64,000 bases of DNA from Segatella copri (GCF_009494395.1 NZ_VZCB01000099.1:61849-125848), one strand, 5' to 3'; positions 35,646 to 44,692 are shown, counted from the stretch's first letter. Notes: generated from the sequence alone by a model not told the origin. Program-made: numbers and translations.

Positions 35646-37910
35646 CTATGCATACGAGTGCATACCCGTGAGGAAATAGTTCACACCGAAGTAGGTCATG
35701 GCGATACTCAGGAAGGCTAGGGTGATGTAGATGTGATATACCAGCGGCTTGCGGAAGACCGGCAGACTCTGCGTATGCACTACTACGGCATAAATCATAA
35801 AGGTGATGAGCGCCCACGTCTCCTTGCTATCCCAACTCCAGTAATTACCCCAGCTCACGTTAGCCCAGATGGCTCCGATGAAGATGCCGAATCCCATCGT
35901 GGTGAGGGCAGGGTATAGGAAGATGCGGCTCAGTGCCTGAAGCTCTTCGCCATGAGAACGAAGGCAGATACCCATGATGCCACAGATAAAGGTGAGCGAT
36001 AGGAGGGCATAGCTCATCATGATGATGCTGACATGGATGCTGAGTAACGGACTGTTCAATACCGGCATCATCTGTCCGATAGCAGGATCCATCTGGTTGA
36101 TATGGCTTACCAGAAGGAAGAATCCTGAAATCAGGAAGCCGAATACCATGACGATGCGGATGCGCAACTGCATCAAAATGCTGATAAGCATCACGAACCA
36201 GGCTACAGTCAGCATACTTTCATATCCGTTAGACATAGGTATGTTGCCGCTGATAATCCATCTCAATGCCAATCCGAAGGTTAAGGCAAGGAAGGATACG
36301 CCAAGCAAGATAGGCAAAGCGATGTTCAATGCCTTGATTTCTTTCTTCTTCGTCATGCGATAGATGGTGTAGAAGAGGGCAATGAAACCCAGTGTGAGGT
36401 TTGCCATGAAGAGAATGGTGGCAAAAGGAAAGGCATTATTGATGCGTTCTGCCTTATACTGGGTATTTGTTGGCAGCGAGTTACCACTACTTACCTCCTG
36501 ATATTTCTTCATCTTGACGAAGAACTCATTTACACGGCTGATATTTCCTGCCTTTACATCGCCATTCAGCAGGGAGAATACGTTCCTGATATAGAGCGCA
36601 TGCTGCTGCTCTACGGCTTGCGGCAACTTATCCACCGGTGAAAACCAGGTGGTGGTACCCGCCTTGATGAAAGGATGATCCTTGGTAGCCTTCACATTCT
36701 TGATGAAGGTGTAAGGAAGAACTTTCAATGAGATACCTGCTCGCAACTCCATGATGATTTGTATCTTGCCATCGATATCGGCGGCTTGCTGATGGAACTT
36801 GTCCTGCTGACCATTGTAGTATTCCTGAACATATGGTCCGATGGTATAGCCACCCATCTCACGATTGAAGAAAGTATTAAGCGATGTATAGTCTGGCAGG
36901 TTCATTGCCGTCTTCATTTCTCCGCTTTTGATCTTGATGAAAGGTTCGCTTGCCCATATATTCCCATAGAATACCCAACCGGAGAGCACCTGTTCTGCAG
37001 TCAATCCCTGATAGCTTCTAGCTCCATATATCTTCTTGCAGAAATCCAGGGCAAAGGTCTGTACCGGACAGATGCGGTCATTGTAGAGAATATGGAGTTT
37101 GCCGAATTTCTCAGCACTTTCCCTTGGCAATACTGCATGCTGGAGATTGCCTGCTGCTGATTCGGCATGCAGAGTCTGTATGTTAGCCATGCTGAGGATG
37201 AGTGCTATCATCAAGGCTCCCTTCTTGAGCAAAGGACTCTTCAGTAGTTTGCGATAACCGCCCTTAGGGTCGAAGAGCATCCATACGAGGGAGATGAAGA
37301 GCAGTGCATAGCCAGTATAGGTGACAGGAATACCGAAAGGGTCGGCATTGATGGCTAGCACGCTTCCCTTGCCGTCTTCATCGTAAGATGACTGATAAAG
37401 ACGGTAAGACCGGTGGGAATAGATGTTGTTCATCGAAACTTCGCCTTCGCTCTTATCATCTCCGTCTATTACGGTGAATTTTGAAGAATAGTCAGCCGCA
37501 GCGTTGGTTCCATCGTGCATCTTCGCTTCAAACTTCTGCAGGCAGAGCGAGAAAGGGAGTTTCTCTTCCTTCATACCCTGCTCTTCATCCTGAGCCATAT
37601 AAGTATCTGTAGGCTGACCGATGCGCAGATGAATCATGCCCCGTTTAGCCGATATATGTGTGAGCAATGCCCCGGCAAGGATAATGATGAAGGAGAGATG
37701 GAGTGCCAGCGTAGAAGCGCACTTCACTTTTCTTTTGATGATGTAGAAAGCACCGAGGGCAGCAAGTACTGCCCAGATTAGAATGAACCACCATGCCCCA
37801 TAGTAGTGGGCATGGGCATAATCCGTGCCCTGGCTTTTCTCCACGATGGTGGCGGCAGCCATGCATACGAGCACAAGGATGTAAAGAATGAATATAATCT
37901 TTTTAACCAT
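35646..37910 (-). CDS. CcsBA-type cytochrome c assembly protein
   Basis: A 754-residue membrane protein that fuses a ResB/CcsB-like half (helices near the N-terminus, large periplasmic domain about 75-430) to a CcsA half (about 500-754). The CcsA half carries the WWD-type haem-handling motif WANVSWGNYWSWDSKETWALITF and periplasmic His residues in SHINQMDP and VVHTQSLP. System II proteins of this kind move haem out and attach it to CxxCH cytochromes. The obvious client here is the dihaem lipoprotein at 38072-39829. Confidence 0.9.
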   Translation of the reverse strand: MVKKIIFILYILVLVCMAAATIVEKSQGTDYAHAHYYGAWWFILIWAVLAALGAFYIIKRKVKCASTLALHLSFIIILAGALLTHISAKRGMIHLRIGQPTDTYMAQDEEQGMKEEKLPFSLCLQKFEAKMHDGTNAAADYSSKFTVIDGDDKSEGEVSMNNIYSHRSYRLYQSSYDEDGKGSVLAINADPFGIPVTYTGYALLFISLVWMLFDPKGGYRKLLKSPLLKKGALMIALILSMANIQTLHAESAAGNLQHAVLPRESAEKFGKLHILYNDRICPVQTFALDFCKKIYGARSYQGLTAEQVLSGWVFYGNIWASEPFIKIKSGEMKTAMNLPDYTSLNTFFNREMGGYTIGPYVQEYYNGQQDKFHQQAADIDGKIQIIMELRAGISLKVLPYTFIKNVKATKDHPFIKAGTTTWFSPVDKLPQAVEQQHALYIRNVFSLLNGDVKAGNISRVNEFFVKMKKYQEVSSGNSLPTNTQYKAERINNAFPFATILFMANLTLGFIALFYTIYRMTKKKEIKALNIALPILLGVSFLALTFGLALRWIISGNIPMSNGYESMLTVAWFVMLISILMQLRIRIVMVFGFLISGFFLLVSHINQMDPAIGQMMPVLNSPLLSIHVSIIMMSYALLSLTFICGIMGICLRSHGEELQALSRIFLYPALTTMGFGIFIGAIWANVSWGNYWSWDSKETWALITFMIYAVVVHTQSLPVFRKPLVYHIYITLAFLSIAMTYFGVNYFLTGMHSYA

Positions 37911-37942
37911 ACTTAGTTGGAACCTTGATAGAATTTCCGCTG

Positions 37943-37973
37943 CAAAATTACGATTTTATTCGGAAACATGCAA
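37943..37973 (-). promoter_or_regulatory. Predicted promoter of the CcsBA gene
   Basis: TTG at 37973-37971, 20-base spacer, TAATTTTG at 37950-37943. Confidence 0.65.
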
Positions 37974-38006
37974 GAGTTAATCCGTATATTTATAGATTCA
38001 GATAAA

Positions 38007-38044
38007 AAAAGCTGCCAAGTGCTTTTGATAGCCTGGCAGCTTTT
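38007..38044 (-). terminator. Terminator of the dihaem lipoprotein gene
   Basis: Eleven-bp stem AAAAGCTGCCA (38007-38017 with 38034-38044) with TTTTTTATC on the minus strand. Confidence 0.85.
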
Positions 38045-38071
38045 CTTATTTTTGTTCCTTCATGTAAAGGC

Positions 38072-39829
38072 TTAGATAGCATTGATAAATGCCACTACAG
38101 CATCACGCTCTTCCTTGGTTGCATTGTAGAAGTTGAGTGCTGCATTGTATGAATCGCTGCGCTTGTCATAGCAGTGCCACATGATAGCCTCTACTACATT
38201 GCGGGCACGACAGTCGTGCAAACGGTCGCTGCGACCAGTCAGCATGCTTGACAAACCACGACCCCAAAGTGGAGTAGTGCGGCACCATCCTGTACGGATG
38301 TCGTTAGCCATGTACAGACGGTGCTGTACCAGGTCGGTGTATGGATAAATAGTCTGGCCTGGATACTTTGGCAACATGGTGTTAGGATCCTGACCAATGC
38401 TCTTGGCATAAGCCTTGATAGATTTATCTACCCAATAGTTGTCAGCACCTGTTTTCCAAGATGGCTTGTGGCAATTAACGCATCCCCACTGAGTGAAGAG
38501 CTTCTTACCTTCCTGAACCTGTGCATTGTCGAGGTTACGGGCAGCAGGAACAGCCAGACCGCGATGCCAAACCATGAAGTCATAGTAATCCTTATCGCTC
38601 ATCTCTTCCTCGCCATTGTATGGAGCACCATTCAAAAGGTATTTCTCGAAAGTAGCCGACTTGGATGCATTGTTGCAGCTCAGAATCTCGTTTACTCTCT
38701 CCTTGATACCTTCCTCTGTTCCATCTGCATAGTATGGGTGGAGTACAGAAGACTCGTCAGCACCATGCTTCTTGATATAGCTGATTACTTCTGGATCTTC
38801 ACTCTGATACTTTGCCCAAGCTGGAGTAGTATAGAGATAATGACGGTCGGAACGTGTTACGTTGGTAATGTTCCAGATGGCATTGGCACCTGGACCATCC
38901 TGCAGGGAAGCACGGGTCAGGGCATAGGTAAACTTCTTCACCTTCTTGGTTCCATCTGCCAAAGTGTACCAGGCACTTGAAGCCCAATCGTTAGCAGTCT
39001 TGTCCCACATGGCAGGGTTCAACTCTACGTATTTCGCCTCATTCTGATAAACCTTCTTCATATCATCCTCGTCGATGGCATCAAGCAAGCCTGTACCATA
39101 GATACCGATGGTTGATTCCAGGCGAACCTCATAGTTGTCTGGTTTAGGATTGGTATTGAATGCAGACTGAGGGATGGTAACCTCTGGATACTGCAAAGCG
39201 AAAGTCTCGCCATCCTTAGGGAATTTCATAGCCAAACCGCTAGGCATGGTTGTAACCTCATTCCACTGGATGTTAATCTGCTTCTCGTCGATAGGAGCAG
39301 AGAATGGAGTCATAGCCTTGGTCTGTGGCATACCTGGAACCTCAGTTATGTAGCTGTCTGCCTTATAAGGCTTTCCGTCAGCTGTAGTACCTGCTGTAGG
39401 GTGATAAACCACGAGCAGGTAGCCGTTACCAAACTGGTCTGCCTGATACTGGTTCTGGAATTTACCATGACCATAGTTAGGATGGCAGTGGAGACAGCTG
39501 CTGCGAACCCAAGCTGGGCCAAGACCCTTACGTGGAGCCTCTGTGATGGTGTAAAGGTGCTCGAAGAAATCTTCACCTTTGTTGAAACTGTTTGACAGTC
39601 CCTGGTTGGTAGTAGCTGGTGTTTCGGCTGAATAGCTCATACCTTCGTCAGTTCCAAGTTCGCCACCTGGATACCATTCTGATGCCTCAAAAACATCGTT
39701 AGCCTTACCAAACTGAGAATCACCATTTAAATTGTCATTGTTTACCACATTGTTATCATCGGAGCATGATGCCAAAGGCAAAACAAGCAAGCCGAGTAAT
39801 AACATTTTGCTAATTCTTTGATAAATCAT
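38072..39829 (-). CDS. Dihaem cytochrome lipoprotein (di-haem oxidoreductase family)
   Basis: A 585-residue lipoprotein (lipobox LPLASC). Two CxxCH haem sites are present: CLHCHPNYGHG near residue 112 and CVNCHKPSW near residue 457. The fold matches the DUF1111 / di-haem oxidoreductase family, distantly related to cytochrome c peroxidases (MauG-like). Such genes are usually beside imelysin genes, as here. It probably works on the outer membrane or periplasmic face in iron or haem-linked electron transfer. It is the third gene after the porin and imelysin genes. Confidence 0.85.
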   Translation of the reverse strand: MIYQRISKMLLLGLLVLPLASCSDDNNVVNNDNLNGDSQFGKANDVFEASEWYPGGELGTDEGMSYSAETPATTNQGLSNSFNKGEDFFEHLYTITEAPRKGLGPAWVRSSCLHCHPNYGHGKFQNQYQADQFGNGYLLVVYHPTAGTTADGKPYKADSYITEVPGMPQTKAMTPFSAPIDEKQINIQWNEVTTMPSGLAMKFPKDGETFALQYPEVTIPQSAFNTNPKPDNYEVRLESTIGIYGTGLLDAIDEDDMKKVYQNEAKYVELNPAMWDKTANDWASSAWYTLADGTKKVKKFTYALTRASLQDGPGANAIWNITNVTRSDRHYLYTTPAWAKYQSEDPEVISYIKKHGADESSVLHPYYADGTEEGIKERVNEILSCNNASKSATFEKYLLNGAPYNGEEEMSDKDYYDFMVWHRGLAVPAARNLDNAQVQEGKKLFTQWGCVNCHKPSWKTGADNYWVDKSIKAYAKSIGQDPNTMLPKYPGQTIYPYTDLVQHRLYMANDIRTGWCRTTPLWGRGLSSMLTGRSDRLHDCRARNVVEAIMWHCYDKRSDSYNAALNFYNATKEERDAVVAFINAI

Positions 39830-39877
39830 AATGTTATTCTGTTTTATAATGTTTTATATTCTCGTTTAGCGCAGAAT

Positions 39878-39910
39878 AGCATCTCACCAAAAAGAGTATG
39901 GTGAGATGCT
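39878..39910 (-). other. Intra-operon hairpin between imelysin and dihaem genes
   Basis: Perfect 12-bp stem AGCATCTCACCA (39878-39889 with 39899-39910). The minus-strand tail is not T-rich, so it looks more like an mRNA processing or stability element than a terminator. Confidence 0.6.
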
Positions 39911-39935
39911 TCCTGTATGTTAGTTTACCACAAGA

Positions 39936-41189
39936 TTACTCTGGGTTTACTTCATCAAATTTCTTACCCCAAACAGTACTTACATACTTAACGAATGGGT
40001 AAGGCATACCACCGATTTTGCTGATAGCGTTAGCGATGGCAGTCTCAACACGCTGACCTTCTGCAGATGCGTTGTCCTTGAAGAACTGATGGAAGCTATA
40101 CTTAGCATTAGAGCTTGTACCATTAGTGCCACCATACCACAAGTTCTCGATAGAACGGATGTTGTTCTGGAAGTCGGTGATAGAGTTGTAGCTATATGGA
40201 GACTCTACGTAGCTGATATCACCTGCCTGGAATGGGTTGGCAATCTTGGCTGTACCTACCTCGTTAGAGATACCCCAAGCTGAACCTTCCTCCATAGAGA
40301 GAAGCTGCTGAACGGCTGCCTTCAAAGAAGCGAACTTACTAACAGAAGTGTTACCTGCATTCTTCATGTTGGCAGCGTATGACTGACCCTTGTCTGTCAG
40401 GTACTCAAGACCTGCTGCCTTTACTGCTGCGAGGCGAGATTCGTTAGGATTCTCAGACCATGCAACCTCCAACTCATATACGTGGTTAACCAAGTCCTCG
40501 ATAACAGCCTCTGCATACTTCAGCTCCTCAGAACCCTTTACATCTGTAAAGCCATTGTATGTATCGTTACCCTTGAACTCAGCAACCTTACGTGGCTGTC
40601 CATCACGGAAGAGGATAAACTCAAGTGCGTGGAAACCAAGGATAGAAGCATCCTCAAGCGCAGCATCACTAAACTTACCTGTAGCAAAGTAGCTGTGGAG
40701 GAGTGTACGGTTCAATGGCCATGAGTCGATGTGTGGGTCAATATCGAAGTCTGATGCTGCACCACCGAGGAAAGCCTCGCTCTTCTCCCACAATGCACGT
40801 GCTTCCTTGAAAGCATCGCAGGCATTGTTGATGTTCTCCTGAGTCAGGTTGTTGGTATCTACACTCTTAGGAAGAGCAGTGTGCAACTTCTCTACAGCGT
40901 CAGCCAGTGACTTGTATGTTGGCTGGATGGTATTGTCAACAGCATTAGCACATACATTCTTCAGGTATGTTTCCTGATCTGCACTCAAATTTGCGTTGTT
41001 TACTTTGCTGTAAGCTGCACGGAGGGCATTGCAAAGTTCATCGCAGGCATCCATAGCATCCTGGCCATATGCCTTGTTTGTAAAGTCGCTGTTCTCTACT
41101 GGATCATCATCGCTGCTGCATGATGTGAAACCTAATGGCAACATAAAGGCTGCCATGAGCATTACTGCACTTTTAAAAACCTTTTTCAT
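39936..41189 (-). CDS. Imelysin-family lipoprotein
   Basis: A 417-residue lipoprotein started at the ATG at 41189, which gives a proper leader and lipobox (MLPLGFTSC); an upstream ATG at 41237 would bury it. The imelysin GxHxxE motif is present in LGFHALEFILFRDG. Imelysins (peptidase M75 / ICMP-like) are iron-regulated surface or periplasmic proteins thought to bind iron or haem; protease activity is doubted. It sits between the porin and dihaem genes. Confidence 0.88.
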   Translation of the reverse strand: MKKVFKSAVMLMAAFMLPLGFTSCSSDDDPVENSDFTNKAYGQDAMDACDELCNALRAAYSKVNNANLSADQETYLKNVCANAVDNTIQPTYKSLADAVEKLHTALPKSVDTNNLTQENINNACDAFKEARALWEKSEAFLGGAASDFDIDPHIDSWPLNRTLLHSYFATGKFSDAALEDASILGFHALEFILFRDGQPRKVAEFKGNDTYNGFTDVKGSEELKYAEAVIEDLVNHVYELEVAWSENPNESRLAAVKAAGLEYLTDKGQSYAANMKNAGNTSVSKFASLKAAVQQLLSMEEGSAWGISNEVGTAKIANPFQAGDISYVESPYSYNSITDFQNNIRSIENLWYGGTNGTSSNAKYSFHQFFKDNASAEGQRVETAIANAISKIGGMPYPFVKYVSTVWGKKFDEVNPE

Positions 41190-41269
41190 TTTAAATATAA
41201 GTATTTTGTTATTGATATGTTTATATCTATGTTTCAATCACTTTATATTAAGTTCTTCTGTAAGAATCT

Positions 41270-42571
41270 TTAGAGGAACCATCCTTCATAAGCCACACCG
41301 ATGTTGATGGCTGGCTCATTGTTGTACTGGCTCTTCAGGAAGCGATGCGAATATTCTGCCTTTACTACAATCTGTTTTACTGGATAGTAGTTGATACCAA
41401 CTGCCATACGCTTTACATTGGTGTAATCGTATGATGTATTCTTGGTCTTGGAAGCGTATGGATTATAGTGCTCATAACGGCCAAAGAGATACAGTTTCTG
41501 GTTGTCCTGACGGAGTTTCTCAATTTGTGAGAAAACATTGTAGCCAGCCTCGATTCCGTATGCAAAGGCATTCTTGCTGACGAATGCTGAGTGATGGAAT
41601 GGAGAGAGACCATTTAGACGATTAGTAAAGTACTTCAACTGTTTGGCATCACTCAGGTAACCATAGTCTGCCTGACCGCGTACAATCCAATTATAATTAT
41701 TGTATGTGAAGTCGATGGCTCCGATAGCTACCACACCTTTGTACTTAGATTCTGCTCCATCCTTGTTGTTTGGATAAGAGTTGCCGATGGCATGACCATA
41801 GTATCCGCTCAGACCGATGCGTAAGCCCTTGATGCAGTAGTTGTCGATACGGAGGGCTGTACCATATTTGGTTGCAATCTCTCCCTCGGTAGGAGTACCT
41901 GGACCCTTCTTGATCCAACCTGTATTGGTAAAGTTGTCTGAGTTCAATCCTGCCAGGAATTGCAATTCATATCTCCAGCCTTTTGTCTTACCCCAGAAAC
42001 TGATACCTGTCTGATGCCAAGTGCTTGGAAGAACTGTATTCTCGCCTTCCGGACGATAAACAGTGAAGAAATTCAATGGCTCGTGGTAAGCGTTGTTCAA
42101 ACCAACGGGAACAACGATGTGACCTGCCTTGATGTTAGCCCAACGACCGAATGACTTCTGAATCCAGAACTGTTCGAGTTCGACCTCACCGCCTTTCTCA
42201 ACTTCCTGTTCCCATTCGCCTCCTTCTTCATCTTCTTTTTCATAGGCCATTCCTACGCCACCATGCTCAAACTCAATCTCGGTACCCATAGTCCAACCCT
42301 TTCCGAAGTCGTAACCCAGGTAGATTACTGCATGAGGAATATCAAAACGACCATGACTAGGATCATTCTTGTGCTCGTCTGCCAAACTGTAACGGCTTAC
42401 GTGATCGCTGTAGAAGTTGCGGCTCATGGCTACCTCGCCATAACCACCCACGCTGAGGCGCTTGCCGTTTACATGCTGCATCACACTATCGGCAGCCACA
42501 GTTTGTGCACTTGCTGTTGCCAAACCGGCAACGAGGGCAGCGGACATCAATCCAATTCTTAAACTGTTCAT
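41270..42571 (-). CDS. Outer membrane porin, OprP/OprO-like
   Basis: A 433-residue protein with signal peptide (LVAGLATASAQ) and a barrel of about 16 strands. It begins NGKRLSVGGYGEVAMSRNFYS and includes FGKGWTMGTEIEFEHGG, AHIVVPVGLNNAYHEPLNFF and closes with AINIGVAYEGWFL, ending in an aromatic residue as porins do. It may bring an anion or an iron complex to the imelysin and dihaem proteins. It heads the operon and has a structured leader of about 185 bases. Confidence 0.8.
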   Translation of the reverse strand: MNSLRIGLMSAALVAGLATASAQTVAADSVMQHVNGKRLSVGGYGEVAMSRNFYSDHVSRYSLADEHKNDPSHGRFDIPHAVIYLGYDFGKGWTMGTEIEFEHGGVGMAYEKEDEEGGEWEQEVEKGGEVELEQFWIQKSFGRWANIKAGHIVVPVGLNNAYHEPLNFFTVYRPEGENTVLPSTWHQTGISFWGKTKGWRYELQFLAGLNSDNFTNTGWIKKGPGTPTEGEIATKYGTALRIDNYCIKGLRIGLSGYYGHAIGNSYPNNKDGAESKYKGVVAIGAIDFTYNNYNWIVRGQADYGYLSDAKQLKYFTNRLNGLSPFHHSAFVSKNAFAYGIEAGYNVFSQIEKLRQDNQKLYLFGRYEHYNPYASKTKNTSYDYTNVKRMAVGINYYPVKQIVVKAEYSHRFLKSQYNNEPAINIGVAYEGWFL

Positions 42572-42628
42572 TTTTGTTATATTGAAATTATTTGTTATCT
42601 TATTATCCTTATTATAATATAAAGAAAA

Positions 42629-42757
42629 GAGCGCGGATGTCTGTTTGCGGTCTCGACACTTTAGAGGCCTAGTATCTCCTTAAAGCCCTGAAGCTTGATA
42701 AGGAATTACGCAGCTCTGCCGCTCGGGAGTGGCAATCATCACCGCGCTCTTTCTCGA
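42629..42757 (-). ncRNA. Structured 5' leader RNA of the porin-imelysin-dihaem operon (candidate riboswitch or sRNA)
   Basis: Read on the minus strand, the ends pair in a long closing helix: AAAGAGCGCG with CGCGCTCTTT, then a GT bulge and GATG with CATC. Inside are a GC-rich arm (around 42740-42715), a hairpin TCCTTA...TAAGGA with AAGC/GCTT inside it (around 42704-42675), and GG-CTC/GAG-CC (around 42669-42649). This gives a multi-helix junction of about 128 bases starting at the predicted transcript 5' end. I could not match it to a known riboswitch class. Confidence 0.55.
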
Positions 42758-42766
42758 TTTCGGGTG

Positions 42767-42870
42767 CAAAGGTACGGAGTTTTAAAAAATCTTGCAATAC
42801 CTAAAAATCGGTAAACTACGGCATCCCCATTTCTAGGTATTGCGAGTTTCAAAACTTTTTTGTATATTTG
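42767..42870. promoter_or_regulatory. Divergent promoters with a shared inverted repeat
   Basis: Minus promoter: TTGC at 42797-42794, 20-base spacer, TACCTTTG at 42774-42767. Plus promoter: TTGC at 42840-42843, 20-base spacer, TATATTTG at 42863-42870. The arms GCAATACCTAAAAAT (42794-42808) and ATTTCTAGGTATTGC (42829-42843) are complementary at 14 of 15 positions, so each -33 box lies in one arm of the same dyad. Confidence 0.7.
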
Positions 42871-42936
42871 CAGCCGAAATAGAAACATTATGAATGTTCT
42901 TGATACAAGGATGTTTTCATTTAAGGATAAAAGAAG

Positions 42937-43893
42937 ATGAAAAATCAGAAGATGTATGAGGCTGATGACAAGATGATCAGCATCATTAGAGACAATTACA
43001 ACATCTTGCAGAGCCTCGGTAGCTTCGGTATTAACCTGGGCTTTGGCGACAAGACTGTGCGTGAGGTTTGCGACGAGCAGAATGTGGATACCTATACCTT
43101 CCTGTCCGTGGTAAACTTGACGATTAATGGTTACAAGGAGTATGACAATGCCGACCGCCTGTCGCTGCCAACCCTCTTGCATTATCTCAAGGCATCGCAT
43201 GCCTATTACATAGATTTCCAGTTGCCGTTTATCCGTAAGGAACTGGTTGAAGCGCTGGATGAAAAGGATAATCTGGCACGCCTTATCCTCAAGCTTTATG
43301 ATGATTATGCCCATAGCATCACCAATCACATGAAGTATGAGGAAAAGATGGTATTTCCTTATGTTCAGGCACTTATCGATGGTAATGCCAGTGCGAACTT
43401 CGATATAGAGACCTTCTCGAAGCATCATGCTCAGGTGGACATAAAGTTGAAGGAGTTGAAGAGTATCATCATCAAGTATCTGCCTTCGGATGGACTGCAT
43501 AACAACCAGCTCAGTGCCACCCTCTATGACATCTACAACAATGAGGAATGGCTGATGCATCATTCTGAGGTGGAGGAAGAAATCTTTATTCCTGCCGTGA
43601 GAAATGCAGAAATGAAACTGAAGCAGAATGATGTGAGTGCCAAGATTTCGAGCATGATTAACCAGACCCCGATGAGCGACGAACAGTTGAGCGATAGAGA
43701 GAAAGATGTGATTGTAGCCTTGGTTCAGGGTATGACCAATAAGGAGATTGCGGAACATCTTTTTATATCTATCAACACGGTAATCACTCACCGCAGAAAT
43801 ATCGCCCGAAAGCTTCAGATTCACTCTCCTGCGGGTCTTACAATTTATGCCATCGTGAACAGTCTGGTTGATATTTCCACTGTGAAACTCTAG
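42937..43893 (+). CDS. DUF542-hemerythrin sensor fused to a LuxR-type HTH
   Basis: A 318-residue cytoplasmic regulator. The N-terminus (about 5-60) is like the DUF542 segment of RIC/YtfE/ScdA proteins (KTVREVCDEQNVDTYTFLSV). A hemerythrin-like four-helix domain follows with candidate di-iron ligands in YLKASHAYYID, HSITNHMKYEEKMVFP, SKHHAQVD and WLMHHSEVEEEIF. The C-terminus (about 250-318) is a GerE/LuxR HTH (LSDREKDVIVALVQGMTNKE). It should sense NO, O2 or iron through the di-iron site and change DNA binding. It is divergent from the porin operon. Confidence 0.85.
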   Translation: MKNQKMYEADDKMISIIRDNYNILQSLGSFGINLGFGDKTVREVCDEQNVDTYTFLSVVNLTINGYKEYDNADRLSLPTLLHYLKASHAYYIDFQLPFIRKELVEALDEKDNLARLILKLYDDYAHSITNHMKYEEKMVFPYVQALIDGNASANFDIETFSKHHAQVDIKLKELKSIIIKYLPSDGLHNNQLSATLYDIYNNEEWLMHHSEVEEEIFIPAVRNAEMKLKQNDVSAKISSMINQTPMSDEQLSDREKDVIVALVQGMTNKEIAEHLFISINTVITHRRNIARKLQIHSPAGLTIYAIVNSLVDISTVKL

Positions 43894-43942
43894 TTTTTCT
43901 TAGGAAAAGTCATTTGAGAAATGTTATTTTTTATAAAATAAT

Positions 43943-43975
43943 AATGCCTTCCCTGCTGCTTGCGGGGAAGGCATT
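43943..43975. terminator. Shared terminator between convergent regulator genes
   Basis: Eleven-bp stem AATGCCTTCCC (43943-43953 with 43965-43975) with AT-rich flanks on both sides. Confidence 0.8.
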
Positions 43976-44036
43976 ATCACTATATGTAGGTATGCTATAA
44001 CCGGGTATCACCATTATTGGGGATAAACAGACCCGT

Positions 44037-44669
44037 TTAAATCCTGTTGATGTCCACATATCCATGCATTACGGCATAGATGGTGAGTGACGAAACGCTT
44101 TTAATTCCTAATTTTTCCTGGATATTCTTGCGGTGAGTAATCACGGTAGTGAGTCCGATGCAGAGCTGATCGGCAATTTCTTTGTTGATTTTGCCTTGTG
44201 CTATCAGGGACAGAACTTCGATTTCTCTATCAGTCAACACTTTTTCTTTTGGAGATGAGTCGCCCATCATCGGAATATGTTCACCATGGGGGTGACCTGA
44301 ATGTTGCAGACTCATCAGTTCCTTGATCAGTTGCGTTTCAGGTACGTTGGTACAGATACAGTGGAAACCTTGCAGTTGCGAATTGGGATCGAAACTGGGA
44401 GTCAGTACGATGGTATGGTGACGATGCTTTTCGTCAATGAAGAAGTTGCGATGCGCTAATACAATAGGCATTGCTACAAAATAGTGCATAAACCGCTCGG
44501 ATACACTCGATTCAAATTCACCGAATGTACCGAAGGTTTTGATTCTTACCATCGGAATAGCGCTTTCCAGCAGACTTTTCAGTCCCAATGCTGCCAGCGT
44601 ATTATTATCTACAATGGCTAGTTCGGGCATTGATTTCCCAGCCATTACTTTCATCATTTCTTCATTCAT
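44037..44669 (-). CDS. LuxR-type regulator with degenerate receiver-like domain
   Basis: A 210-residue protein. The N-terminal part (about 15-120) resembles a receiver domain in outline (ELAIVDNNTLAALGLKSLLE) but lacks a clear phospho-acceptor context, so phosphorylation is doubtful. The C-terminal HTH (LTDREIEVLSLIAQGKINKE) is closely similar to that of the hemerythrin fusion, including TTVITHRKNI against NTVITHRRNI and the ending TIYAVMHGYVDI against TIYAIVNSLVDI. The two probably recognise related sites. Several Met codons at the N-terminus leave the start uncertain. Confidence 0.8.
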   Translation of the reverse strand: MNEEMMKVMAGKSMPELAIVDNNTLAALGLKSLLESAIPMVRIKTFGTFGEFESSVSERFMHYFVAMPIVLAHRNFFIDEKHRHHTIVLTPSFDPNSQLQGFHCICTNVPETQLIKELMSLQHSGHPHGEHIPMMGDSSPKEKVLTDREIEVLSLIAQGKINKEIADQLCIGLTTVITHRKNIQEKLGIKSVSSLTIYAVMHGYVDINRI

Positions 44670-44692
44670 TATATCTTCTTTTTTTTATAATT

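Noticed and set aside
42629..42757. Tetrahydrofolate riboswitch
   Set aside because: GAGCGCGGTGATGATTGC recalls part of the THF aptamer, but the order of helices is different and the class is known mainly from Firmicutes.
42739..43824. A 361-codon minus-strand frame
   Set aside because: Antisense to the hemerythrin-LuxR gene, which has clear domains and a promoter.
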